Positions 42,922 through 54,176 of a DNA stretch of 64,000 bases are shown here, one piece after another; the first letter of the stretch is position 1; each line of letters opens with the position of its first letter. Made by a program: the position numbers and the translations under genes. The notes beneath the pieces are model-generated. The model was not told the origin of the DNA and made no database searches. It saw nothing but the letters and a program-made list of their open reading frames with translations. Source of the stretch: Gracilaria gracilis. Taxonomy: Eukaryota; Rhodophyta; Florideophyceae; Gracilariales; Gracilariaceae. Where the stretch lies: assembly GCA_030374805.1 (NCBI GenBank), contig JARGSG010000046.1, positions 1 through 64,000 on the forward strand, given 5' to 3'.

Positions 42922-44207
42922 TGATGGCGTCCGGGGAGCGACGGGGAAAAGTGTATGATCAACCTTCTTCTACGAGATAAGGATATCGCGACCTACGGGG
43001 TAGGAACGTTTCTTCTTCTTCTTAAACTTCTTCAGCTTCTTATTCTTCAACTTCGCCAGTACCCTACCGGTGGAGGAGGTGTGAACTTGAGGTGTTCCTG
43101 GCCCAAGCTTGGGAGCCAGGCGATCGATGTAGGACGGGTCCCCGCAATTAAGCAGCTAACCCCGCACCACAACAAACAGACCTTTGAAAGATCTTCCCGC
43201 ACCCGCAAAGCGGAGGGTACTTCGTTTTCTCAAACAAGGAATGAAACAAAACGGATGCCGATTACGTAGTAAGGTAATAGAGAGCGTTGTCCCTGTACAA
43301 AAGAAGTGAGTTCCGGCAAAAGAAGGAACACGGCGAGTACCGACGTCTTGACAAGAAGCAAAAGGAGACCTCTTTCACCAAGACGGCCAGAAGACACAAA
43401 AAACGACGGACCAGAATCTCCTACTAGGATGTATCGGAGGAACTTCGTTTTCGCGTCCGCATCAAATAAGAGACGCATTGCAACCAGATAGAAAATTTAC
43501 CTGAGGTTGCGCGACGAACCAGCTTGTCGCGCAGTCGATCGAGCTTGGTAAAGAGAGGTGTAAATTTCTTTCGTAGGCATAATCGTCATACGCGTCGAAA
43601 ATTCAGTACTTCCGTAGGAATGGAAGGAAATAGGCGTAGAAAATGTTTCGCAAGCGGCGAACGGAAGCCGAGAACATTCAGCGACCCTGACAAGCTTCCG
43701 AGGGCATGCGTATGGTAACCATCCTATAGTAGTTTCGTTGAAAGCAACCCTTTGATACCCAAAACGAGAGGATATTAGCTAGTCAGAATGAAGTAAGCGC
43801 ATAATTGTAACTCGAATAAAGCGCTTGGCAAACATGTAGAAAAAAAAAGACCAACCAATGTAGTTCATCGTTATCCAAAATCTGTGAACAACACAGCAGT
43901 ACAGGAAGAAAAAGTAAAGTGTCCTTATCCTGATCGCGTGCAAAGACTTTCCAAGCCACACCAGATCGACAGACCATGGGAGCCTTTCACTAAGTCAATT
44001 GTTTGCAATGGATTACGCGCGCAGAGCCGTAGCCACAACATACCTTCGGGCAGGCGAGCCTTGGTATCCGCAACGCGCAATCTTCCAAAGTTGAAAGCCT
44101 GAGTAGTTGCATGGGCGCCGTTAAAGAACGACGGGAAGCGAGAAAGGAGGCGGAACATGTTTGTAGATGATGGCGGCCCGGGGCAGCGCCCCCAGGCGAT
44201 GCTACCA
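42922..44207 (-). other. Long 5' leader of copia 2
   Basis: 1,286 bp between the primer-binding site and gag. It has only short ORFs on either strand. Typical copia leaders are far shorter, so either a long structured leader or an older passenger sequence is present. Nothing recognised. Confidence 0.5.
44196..44207 (-). other. copia 2 primer-binding site
   Basis: Minus strand TGGTAGCATCGC directly follows the 5' LTR. TGG pairs with the CCA end of a tRNA. The same 12 bases form the primer-binding site of gypsy D. The implied tRNA has a U72 opposite A1, the mark of eukaryotic initiator tRNA-Met. Confidence 0.7.
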
Positions 44208-44412
44208 TGTAGCGCGCGAGCGGGGGCGAAAGAGGTCGAGCGAAGTGCGCGCATAGTTGACCGCCGGCGGGCAGAGCGCCGAGCAGGACGGTCGCGCAAT
44301 TTATTTTGCCAGCGCAACCCACCGGCGCATTGCTGTGCGCCGGGCGTTGCACTGCGCACAAATGCCGTGTGTGTGGCGCTCTCGCCTTGCAAGAGGCCGA
44401 CCGGTATCAACA
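44208..44412 (-). repeat. 5' LTR of copia 2
   Basis: 205 bp, paired with 38070-38274; outer flank CATTT (44413-44417). Confidence 0.9.
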
Positions 44413-47400
44413 CATTTAGCTGATCAGCGTGAAGGGCATGTCCTAGAGGACGAGGGATGATTTTTCCAGACTGCGTACAGAGACAATGCAGACAAGAGTC
44501 TACAAACGACTTGATGCCCTTATCCATTGACGTCCAATAGAAATGCGCCTTAGTGGCTGTCAGAGTCACATTAAGAGCCCTGTGACCTCCGTAGCCAGTG
44601 TGAGCGGCGATTACGATGCGAAGTTGCAAACTTTCGGCGTCCTTTGGAATCCAGAAGACACTCCTTTGGTTACGTACGCCTTCCGTTGTCTTCGTGAAAC
44701 GTGTTGGAGGCGTTTCTATGGAGCTGTTCTGAGCTTGTATGATGTCCTTCAAAGTTGGCCAGTCGAATTTTGCGTCACCTCCAGGGTTCACAGGGGCAAA
44801 CATAAGCGCCATAGCTCTCATAACGTTTGACGCGTCCACCTCTCGTGATGATGAAACAGCCCAACGCGTTAACATATCAGCCCAGACGTTCCGCTCACCG
44901 GGCAAGTGCTCCACGACGTATCGGAATGCACTAAGCTTAATGGCCCAGCGCATGAGTTTGCTTGCTGTATGCCTCGCGATACCCGGATTCCTTCCGTAAG
45001 GATCATACAGGTATACGAGATTGGCGTGATCAGTAAAAATGTTTACCTCGTGACCGACGACGAGGTAATCCAAACGACACATGGCTTCAACAATTGCGTA
45101 CCCCTCCTTTCCGGGTACGGACCAGTTGGCAGCTGATCCTGAGAAGCCCCCGAGAGAAAGCAGAGAGGTTCGTGTCGTTGTTCTTCGGTAGCTTTGTTGC
45201 GGTCTTCGAATGGAACCTGGGTTAGGACTGCAGCCCAGTGTGACTCCGATGCGTCTGTAAAGAGACACATAATGTGGTTCGGCTTCGGATACGCAAGCTT
45301 GACAGAGGCAGCTAATTGCTGTTTGATATCAGCGAAAGCTGTATCTTGTGCGGCGCCCCATGAGCTGCTGAGAGAGAGATTGTGTAGTGCATTCTTGGTT
45401 CTATTTCCAACCATTGTGTAGCACTGCTCCAGGGGAGTATGGAGTGGGGCGATTCTTTCCGCGTAAGCGGGGATGGCGTTACGCATCCAATTCGTTGCGC
45501 ATACGAATTGTTGCAGCTCACTCGCCATGGTTGGGGTTTTCATGGACACCAGTGATTCGAAGTGGCGAGGATGGTACTTCACACCTTCCGCAGATATGAT
45601 TCTTCCGCAGAATTGGACCCGGTGTGCAAACAGAGTAGATTTCTCTGCGTGTATTTTCAAACCAATTTCCTTGCAAACGATAAAAAAAGATTTGATGTTC
45701 GCCAAGAGCTCTCCTTCGTTCTTGGCGAATAATAGAAAATCATCTATCCATTGTAGCATGTTCTCGACGCGTCCGTCAAATTTCTCAGAAAGAACAGCTT
45801 GAAAGTGATTACCAGAGTCACCCCCGCCTTGTAGAAGACGTCTGGAGGAGTACACTCCAAGAGGGGTTTGAATTGACATCATCTCTTGAGACTCTGGTGA
45901 CAAAGGAACCTGCCAATACCCGTGGGCCAGGTCGATATTTGCAAAGCAGGTGCTTCCTGATATGTCTTGGAACTGAGATTCCAGATGAGGCATAGCAGAT
46001 TGGATGGATACAGTGCGAGAATTGAGACCCCGAAGGTCCACAGTGAAACGTAATTTAGAGGATCCAGGTTTCTCGACTGCAAGCGCCGGCGAAGCCCATC
46101 GTGCAGATGAGTTCTTGTATATTGCACCGACTGCTTCCAGTTCACGAATCGTCTGGATAATAAAGTCACGTTGCTGAGGGGCATAGCGCCGCTGGGAAGA
46201 TCGATAGGGTTTGGCGTTCTCCGTTGGAGTTATCGTAAGTGCCGGAACGTCAACAGGTGGGTCAGCTCCCAGTTTGATTCTGAACACACTGCGATATTTT
46301 TCAAGACTTTCAGCCAGTTTGTGAGACCCTGCTTCTGATATGCCATTCGCTTTTGCATCCTTGATGATCTTTGCAAAGGCTTGATCAATGGATTCCTTAC
46401 TGTCTTCACCTATTCCAGCAGCAAGACATTCCGGGAGATCTATTAGGTCGTCATCCGCGGCCATGTAGGATAGACCTTGGTATTTGGCCGCAGCGAGCTT
46501 GAAATGCTCGGGCTCTATATCAAAGAGGTGCTTGTCATGAATGTCCTCTCTGATGCGAGTGAGATGGTCCTTAAGATTGAAACCAATTGAGTTGAGGAAT
46601 GGACGTCCCAATAAAATTTCGCCGATGTCCTGATCAACTACATAGAACTCGATTCCTCTGACCCTCACTGGAATATTTGACCCTGGTAAATATATGGTGA
46701 TGGTAAGGACTACAGTTCTTGATGCAGTTGCTTTTGTTGACTCAGTGGTTGCAAAGGCACCTTCGAGGGTTAAAAGGTCGTCTAAGAACGTCACAGAGAT
46801 ATCCCGTACCGCTGCCTGCACTTTTTCGAAAGTCTTTGCGTCGATTGCGCTGAAATCGGCTCCTGAATCTCCAAGAATGGTATCAAACACAGTGTCCTCA
46901 AGGGCCACTCTGAAACGCCCCTCGCTACTGTCTGGAATTTCTTCGGTCGTCGATGATGTGTTCTTAACTACCTTGGCCTTCTTGGTCTTCTTATTGCCAT
47001 AGTGTTTTTCGAATAGTTCCTTCCTTTTCTCAGGATTGGTGAGAGGGCAGTCTTTGAGACGATGGACACCTTCACATTGGTCGTTCAGGCATGGCTGGCT
47101 CCATTCAGACTCGTTGCGTTTTCCGGTACGGCGAGATAAATTTGTCCCGTCACCGCCCAACGTGTCATTTTGTCTCGCACTTTTAGATCCTTCATTACTA
47201 TTCCGGACGCGATCGCGGAAGGTGCGAGATTTGCGAGGGTTGACACGCGCGCGGGCAGTTTCGGTGAGCGATAGCTCCAATGCAATGCTGGAGACCTCAT
47301 CCCTGAACAGCTTGATGCTGGCGAGCTGATCTTTCTTCCAACCGCGCCTCATCATCTTAATGCGCTCCTGTAGAACATCGGGCTGGAACTTTGAAACAAG

Positions 47401-47928
47401 TCCATCCAAAAATTTCTTGGCCATGTCCGCATCTTTTAAGATCTCTGATGCATTGTTCTGGTCCAACGCAGTAATGACAGAGATTATAAAATTTGAGATT
47501 CCCTCCGCAGGATCATCCTTGTTCGGTTTGTAGGAAACCACACGCAAAGTGGCATCAATGCGCTCTGAGAGATCTTTTGGGGAAGAGCTTGAAGCCCTTT
47601 CAAACCAAACCTGAACCTTGTCATTGCTAGGCCTTGTCATTGCTAGGCCTTGTCATTTCTAGGCCTTGTCCTTGCTAGCCTTTTCCAGAGTAGGAGCCCC
47701 CTCGATGTCTCCCATTACACAAAGAGCGTGCAACACGTCGGGGTCAAGACAGTCTTTCACGGAAGCGATCGAAAGCTTTGCGTCGTCATCTCTATCCTTG
47801 TTGACATCCTCTACCTTTGCACGATATGCAGCGTATGCTGTCTCAAATTTAATCAGTGCCGGTTGATCGACAGACTTCAAAAGCGGCGGTTGAATGACAG
47901 CAACAACTCCGTAGTTGGACGTATTCAT
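44413..47928 (-). pseudogene. Gypsy C gag, protease, RT, RNase H and integrase zinc region
   Basis: Gag begins with the ATG at 47928. A 16-bp tandem expansion (about 47634-47690) introduces a TAG at 47659-47661, after which the same frame continues for 865 codons. These hold an unusual zinc-knuckle spacing (C-L-N-D-Q-C-E-G-V-H-R-L-K-D-C, Met 47640 numbering 184-198), the protease G-D-S-G-A-D-F (258), and reverse transcriptase with F-T-V-D-L-R-G-L-N, D-L-A-H-G-Y-W-Q and L-Q-W-I-D-D-F-L-L-F, where W-I-D-D replaces Y-V-D-D. A frameshift near 45150 leads to RNase H (K-E-G-Y-A-I-V-E-A, F-T-D-H-A-N-L-V-Y, H-L-P-G-E-R-N-V-W-A-D) and the integrase zinc region (H-T-G-Y-G-G-H ... C-L-H-C). Copia 2 interrupts it at 44412. 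Confidence 0.85.
47634..47690 (-). repeat. 16-bp tandem repeat creating a stop in gypsy C gag
   Basis: Plus strand GGCCTTGTCATTGCTA and close variants occur about three and a half times in a row. The net gain of 48 bp keeps the reading frame but brings in a TAG. Confidence 0.8.
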
Positions 47929-47982
47929 CCTTTTGCAGAAAAATAATGCACAAACACTCTACTCTTTAGATACAAAGCGCTT

Positions 47983-48250
47983 TGTTGTTGAATGTAGGGT
48001 ATTCTTTTCGCTTCCAAAAGGGTTAGACAAAAGGAATGTAAATGGGCATAGAACAGGGTACACTCACGTTGAGTTGACTACTCTTGTGAGTCGCCATCCG
48101 ATTATTCGGATGGGCTTTTATGCGCACCCTTGCCGAGCTGGTTGACCGCCAACTCGGCAAACTATTTTGATTCAGTATAGTATACAGTAGTAGTATATCT
48201 CCTGGCAGTCTAACGTAAACCAATAGTGATCCGAGATAACACAAAGGTGA
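47983..48250 (-). repeat. 5' LTR of gypsy C, inner part
   Basis: Matches 36453-36720 of the intact LTR up to the point where gypsy D begins. The last five bases, GGTGA, are the left copy of the gypsy D target duplication with one substitution. Confidence 0.9.
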
Positions 48251-48641
48251 TGTAGCATATGGCAGTTTTGGAAGGGGCTTAAAAGCATTGGTTTTGCCAC
48301 TTCCACGCGCATATGCTCAGCTGGTACAGTCACTGAGTTATCAGTGCTGTATAGGAATATAAAGTAGGAATAGAGCCTTTATTGGTAGTGTTGTTTTTAG
48401 TACTACAATCATCTATTTGCTAGACTATATAAACGGTCTCGGACTCCTGTTCCCAGAAGTCCGGGCAACTCTCCTCGCACCAACTCCGTCCACAACAGTT
48501 CTAGGCCTTCAGCAAGTCCGTCCAGCGCGAGCGCGGTCAGACCAGTGTGTAGGATAAAGTACTTTATTCAATATATATTTAAAAGCTTTACACAATACAG
48601 AAGTAAGTTATGTACACACCTACTGCGCACCGATGATTACA
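48251..48641 (+). repeat. 5' LTR of gypsy D
   Basis: 391 bp with a TATATAAACGG box at about 48426-48436 and an ACTTTATTCAATATATAT segment near the 3' side. Confidence 0.92.
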
Positions 48642-48643
48642 AT

Positions 48644-48655
48644 TGGTAGCATCGC
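48644..48655 (+). other. gypsy D primer-binding site
   Basis: TGGTAGCATCGC starts two bases after the LTR and is identical to the primer-binding site of copia 2, consistent with initiator tRNA-Met priming. Confidence 0.7.
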
Positions 48656-48712
48656 TCCAAGATTCTGACAATATACTTTCTTCTCTACTGTACTACACTA
48701 CTGAAATATATA

Positions 48713-49393
48713 GTGAATAAAACTTCAAAGAAACGAAACTACAACGAAACTAAAGACAAAAATTCTAAGATACAAAATACAGAAGACAATACGAAAATTA
48801 TAATTAAAAATGAAAACTGCATAAGAACTATACCTCGTCTTGAACTACCCCCTTCTCGAGTCAACTCTATATTAGATGTCGAAGCAGTCGAGGACAATAA
48901 CACTGAAGAAAATATTATACAAAAAATTACAGAGATTGATAACGAAATACAGCTCGCCGACTTGGAGAACGATAAATTTAATCCCTTCTTAGAAACCGAA
49001 GAAATTGAAGAAGTCAATAATCTACACAATAATTCTAAGTACAAAAGGCATAAAGTTGATAATGAAAATCTAAAGTGTTCATATTGCAAACAAAGAAAAG
49101 GATTACATACGTGGGAAGAAGACAACAAAAGTCACACCCGTTATAAGGCCTTATCAAGGGCATATAATTTCGAAATATACTGCGACTTCTGCCGCATTAA
49201 GTACAAAACTACCTTTGAATATATGATACACCTCCAAACGCAGGTTCATAAAGAGAAATTATATCAAGTGGGAAATTCGTACAAGTTTGCAGCTAAACAC
49301 AAGTTTGTACCGAAACTTACAAAAGCTGAGTATTCAGTACCGGACAATAACAAAGTCCGAGAATTTATCAAAGATTTGAAAAAATCTTCCTAG
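48713..49393 (+). CDS. gypsy D ORF upstream of gag, with zinc-finger motifs
   Basis: 226 codons open, but the frame begins with GTG and has no ATG before about codon 168, so the start is lost, non-AUG, or supplied by splicing. The N-terminal 120 residues are Lys/Asn/Glu-rich and low in complexity. The second half has two cysteine pairs: C-S-Y-C-K-Q-R-K-G-L-H and a classical C2H2 finger C-D-F-C-R-I-K-Y-K-T-T-F-E-Y-M-I-H-L-Q-T (followed by Q-V-H). It ends at TAG 49391-49393. A separate nucleic-acid-binding protein ahead of gag is not standard for gypsy elements. Function unknown; nucleic-acid binding is inferred from the finger. Confidence 0.5.
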   Translation: MNKTSKKRNYNETKDKNSKIQNTEDNTKIIIKNENCIRTIPRLELPPSRVNSILDVEAVEDNNTEENIIQKITEIDNEIQLADLENDKFNPFLETEEIEEVNNLHNNSKYKRHKVDNENLKCSYCKQRKGLHTWEEDNKSHTRYKALSRAYNFEIYCDFCRIKYKTTFEYMIHLQTQVHKEKLYQVGNSYKFAAKHKFVPKLTKAEYSVPDNNKVREFIKDLKKSS

Positions 49394-49729
49394 AAAATTA
49401 TTGCACTGTAAGATAGTAGTGCACTTTGTCAAATAAATTATTATTGTTGTTGCTCTAACCACCCTTGCAAAAACCATACACGTGTGTTACATCACACAAT
49501 ACTGCATATCTTGTTGTGCCCATCATAAGTAGACTTGAAATAAAAAATCACGCAACCATATTACACTAAGTACTATACAAACGCGCACCAAAAAATTAAA
49601 AAAAACAATACAAAAGTCTTCAGCAGCCTACGAGGACACTTAAACCATATCAAAAAAAAATATTGTAAAACCACTACCAACCGTAGAAGAAAATATACCT
49701 AAGTACAATTATACATCGTTATCATCAAG
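49394..49729 (+). other. Spacer between the zinc-finger ORF and gag of gypsy D
   Basis: AT-rich, with runs of A; no coding content. An AATAAA at about 49432 could end a short transcript of the first ORF. Confidence 0.4.
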
Positions 49730-50596
49730 ATGGATACAGATATTAGTGATTTACAAAATAGAGTTAATGTCTTAGGACAACAGCTCGCCCAAGTAATGCA
49801 ACTCAATAACCACTTAACAAATGTTGTAAGTAATCATGAACACCATAGTAATTTGCTAAAATCGGGGAAACCGGAAAATTTTTCAGGTAAATATGCCAGA
49901 TCATTTCTACAATCTATAGAAAACATATTTGCAACCATTCACGCAACGGTTCCTGACGACAAAAAGATAATGTATGCGGTAAGCTTTATGACTGGTCCTG
50001 CACTAGAATGGTGGGAACTAGTAAATATGAATAACACTGCAGAAGTAAGTACGTATGAAGGATTCAAGAAAAAGTTGCTAGAATATTTTGAACCAGCAAA
50101 CAGAGAACTGAATGCACGTAAAATGATTTCAAATATAAAACAAGTTGGAAGACTTGGTGCTGTTTCCTATTACAATAAAGAGTTCACCAAATGGCTACTA
50201 CAAGTCCCGAACATGAGTATGGATGAACAGCTATTTAATTATTCACAAGGTCTGCGTCATGATATTCGCATTGAACTGGAAAGAACCGGAGTACCAAATT
50301 TGCATGAAGCAATGAACTTGGCAGATCGTATGGATCATATCTATAGAACGAATATGGGATTCCGAAAACAATGGAATTCTAATAGAAATAACAATAATGG
50401 GAACAGAAGAAATGGCCCCGTACCTATGGAAATTGGTAACATAAATCGCTATCAAGGCAGGAATAGGATGAATAACGAAGAAAGATCCAGGCACCTCAAG
50501 GGTGACTTATGTTTTAAATGCCATCGTAAAGGATGTCGTCCTTGGATGCATAAACGTCTCTGGGTGCATCCCAACGTACGTGGCCAAAAAAACTAA
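49730..50596 (+). pseudogene. gypsy D gag, frameshifted at the zinc knuckle
   Basis: Starts at ATG 49730 with a coiled-coil-like stretch, followed by the retrotrans-gag region: P-E-N-F-S-G-K-Y, F-M-T-G-P-A-L-E-W-W-E and F-K-K-K-L-L-E-Y-F. Near the end the zinc knuckle begins (C-F-K-C-H-R-K-G) but then runs out of frame, so the second half of the finger is lost and a stop follows at 50596. Gag forms the particle that packages element RNA. Confidence 0.75.
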
Positions 50597-50639
50597 AGAG
50601 TAGGGTATCAGAAGCAGGTCATGAGCCCACGTACTCTAA

Positions 50640-53600
50640 TGAGGCCGATGTACATTACAAGAAGAAGCAAACCGAAAAGGACAAAAAAATTATAAAATTA
50701 TGCAATATAAAAAGAAACCACGCATCAAAGTTACTAATATACAACGGAGACGCTACTACACGTCATCGCAAGGAACCATGTAATATTCTCATTGATTGCG
50801 GTTGTGAAGATATATGCTTATCTAAAGAATATGCAGATACATTGAATCTCCAAAGAAGAAGTACCGATGTCAAAGCTGAGCTTTGGGATGGAACATTAGT
50901 TCCCATGGAACAATGTTTAGACACTTTATCCATTAGGATCGGGGACGCCAAGTTTGATATCCACCCTTATATAATGGATTTAATAGGTTATGATATCATT
51001 CTTGGTCAGACCTGGTTAGAGTTCTATAATCCACACATAGATTGGAGAAAGCACTCCATGACTTTACTCCTTAATGGAAAAAAGTTTATTCTGGACGCAG
51101 AAACTGTCAAACGACAGTGCTCCCAAGAGAAACTTATTCTAAGTAAACACAAGTTTATGAAGCTCGTGAGGAAACAACAAAGTGAAATATACTACGTAGT
51201 AATTAAACCAAAGAAAATCATTCAAGTAAATAACATAAGTATCAAAGAAGGAATTCCTGAAGATGAACAAATAAAGAAGATACTTGACGAATACCAAGAT
51301 GTATTCCCGGAGGACCTCCCAAAAGGATTACCAGCCAAGAGATTGGTGGAAATGGAGATTAAATTACAAGATGACTCACAACCCAAAATGGGACCTATGT
51401 ATAAGCTTTCCCCAAAGGAACTGCAAGAAATGAAGAAACAAATAGAACATTTACTAAGCCTAGGATTCATAAGACCCAGTATTAGCCCATGGGGAAGCCC
51501 AGTATTGTTCACACCCAAGAAAGATGGAGGACTTAGGATGTGCATTGACTACAGAGCCTTGAATAAAAGAACAATAAAAAACAAAGTACCATTACCGCGT
51601 ATAGACGAAGTCTGAGACCAGCTCCAAGGAGCAAAATACTTCACCTCTCTTGATCTGAGAGCAGGATATAATCAGATACGTATTAAACCCGAGGATGTAG
51701 AGAAAACTGCATTCAGAACACGATATGGATTGTTCGAATACCTAGTAACACCATTTGGATTAACTGGTGCTCCAGGATGTTTTCAAACTCTAATGAATAC
51801 AATACTACGTCCATACTTAGATGAGTTTGTGATGGTGTATCTAGACGATATTCTCATCTACAGTAAAACCAAGAATGAACACCTCAAACATATACGAAGA
51901 GTACTAAGTGTACTACGAAAACGAAAACTATATGGAAAACTTTCCAAGTGCACATTCATGAAACAAGAACTAGAATACTTAGGACATATCATATCAAATG
52001 AGGGAATAAAACCAGACCCAAAAAAGGTCAATGCCATAATGCAATGGGAAATCCCAACAAACGTAAAAGAAGTACAAAGCTTCTTAGGTATATGCAATTA
52101 TTACCGCAAGTTTGTAAAGGACTTCTCAAAAATAGCAAGTCCAATAAGTAATCTTGTGAGAGACAAAGTACCCTTCGAATGGGGCAAAGAACAAGATGAT
52201 GCTTTCAATACCCTTAAAAATGCCTTATCCACTTCTCCAATACTAAGATGTGCTTATCCACGTCTAACATACGAAGTAACCACTGACGCTTCAGCTACTG
52301 GATTAGGTGCTCTTTTATCACAGACAGATAAGTCTGGAAGACGACCTATAGCTTATGCTTCAAGAAAACTCAATGAAGCAGAACAGAACTACGCTACAGG
52401 TGAAAGAGAATTATTAGCCATCATATTCGCTTTACGAACGTGGCGTTCATATCTACATGGATCGAAATTTGTCATATACACTGATCATCATCCGTTAAAG
52501 TACCTAGAGACACAAAAGACTCTGTCTAGAAAACAAGCCCGATGGGTTGAATATATGCAAGAATTTGACTATATCATATGTTATATAAAGGGAAAGGAGA
52601 AGAAAGTAGCAGATGCCTTATCACGAAAGGATAAAGAGGAACGAAAAACACCTATTGAGGTCATTAAACGACTTCTTAATATCACTACAGTCAAAATTTC
52701 TAAAGAAACATTGAACAATCTTTCAAAAGGGTACTATAACGATCCTTACTTCTCTAGCCAATTCCAGAAACCGACAGAACCATATAAACGGGTTGGAAAA
52801 GGACTATACTTCGAGAACAGGTTGTGTATACCAGAAGGAAATATTAGAAAAACATTACTACATGATAACCATGTTTCATTACAAGGAGGACACAGATCCT
52901 ATAAAAAGACATTGCTTCTATTAAGAAGACATTACTTCTGGAATACAATTAAACAAGACCTTAAGAAATACGTTACCGAATGTGAAAGATGCCAAAAGGC
53001 GAAATCGAGTAATCAAAACTCACAAGGACCACTGTTACCTTTTCCCCCACCAACAAAGAAATGGGAAGTAATATCAATGGACTTCATATTCGAATTACCA
53101 AAAAGTAATGAATATACCGGCGTTATGGCAGTCGTAGATAAGTTAACCAAAAGGGTACACTTTATACCACTTCAATCAGATACCAAAGCTCCAATTATTG
53201 CTGAGGTATTCTACAGAGAAATATTCAAACACCACGGATTACCACGTGTTATCATATCAGATAGAGACTCAAGATTCACAAGTTATTTCTAAAGTTCTCT
53301 TACGAAACTACTGAATATACGATTGAACTTATCAACATCTTTCCACCCACAAACAGATGGTCAAACTGAACGCATGTTTAGAACCATGAAAGAAATGATG
53401 CGTTGTTATGTATCCTACACACAACGCGATTGGGTTAAGTATTTACCTGGATTAGAATATGCATAAAATAACACCATTAATGATGCTACTAAGTTTAGCC
53501 CATTTTACATGGAATATGGACATCATCCACTCTCAATATCAGATATATTGTATCACGAGCATACTCCCATAAACGATGCATCTAATTCGTTCCTCAAACA

Positions 53601-54152
53601 GATAAATCACGCCAATAAACTGGCTCAAATTGCAATTGAACAGGCAAACACAAGAAATGCCGATTACGTCAATACCTCCCGGAAGAATACATACTTCAAT
53701 CTAGGAGACTATGTATTACTATCGACTAAAAATCTTGCAATCCCGAAAGGACGTCACGTAAGTTCACTTACAAATACATTGGCCCTTTCAAAGTAATTGG
53801 AACCACCAAATCTGGTTCATCGTATCGGTTACTCTTACCAAAAGAATACAAAGAGTTACATCACACATTTCATGTGTCCTTACTTAAACCTTATTATGGT
53901 GATTCATCTCATAAAAAGCAAATGGATATCCAACGACTAATCCATCACACGAAGCCAAAGATATCCATTATAGGCCATCGTATACAAAACTCGAGAATCG
54001 AGTATTTACTTCAAAAAGAACGGGAAGAGGTTGAAGATCTCTGGATCAGCGAAACAGATCCACAAATATCTTCAGAGCTTCTCGAAGAGTACAAAAGAAA
54101 CACAAGAAGTAATATAAAAGGTAGGAACTCACTTTCATTCCTGCTAAACTAA
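50640..54152 (+). pseudogene. gypsy D pol with several stops
   Basis: Protease (I-L-I-D-C-G-C-E-D near 50790) and reverse transcriptase ([12 protein letters not shown], then V-M-V-Y-L-D-D-I-L-I-Y) are followed by RNase H (T-D-A-S-A-T-G-L-G-A), the integrase zinc region (H ... H ... C-E-R-C), M-D-F-I-F-E-L-P and I-I-S-D-R-D-S-R-F, H-P-Q-T-D-G-Q-T-E-R, and a tail with H-T-F-H-V-S-L-L-K-P. Lesions: TGA at 51613-51615 at a conserved Trp, TAA at 53290-53292, TAA at 53464-53466 and a frameshift near 53760. No chromodomain was recognised in the tail. The three stops lie in the same frame. Confidence 0.82.
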
Positions 54153-54176
54153 AACTGTTGTGATAAGAACGACAAG

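Larger units (their letters stand above)
38070..44412 (-). mobile_element. Ty1/copia element 2 with intact polyprotein, nested in gypsy C
   Basis: Two 205-bp LTRs (38070-38274 and 44208-44412, TGT...ACA ends, about six differences) are flanked by the target duplication CATTT (38065-38069 and 44413-44417). A primer-binding site touches the 5' LTR. The single gag-pol frame (42921-38749) is uninterrupted. The leader between the 5' LTR and gag is unusually long (about 1.29 kb) and has no recognised content. With both LTRs, primer-binding site and ORF intact it is a candidate autonomous element. Confidence 0.93.

Noticed and set aside
43925-44412. Extension of the gypsy C integrase frame into 43925-44412
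   Set aside because: This part is the LTR and leader of copia 2; the frame is open only by chance after the insertion point at 44412.
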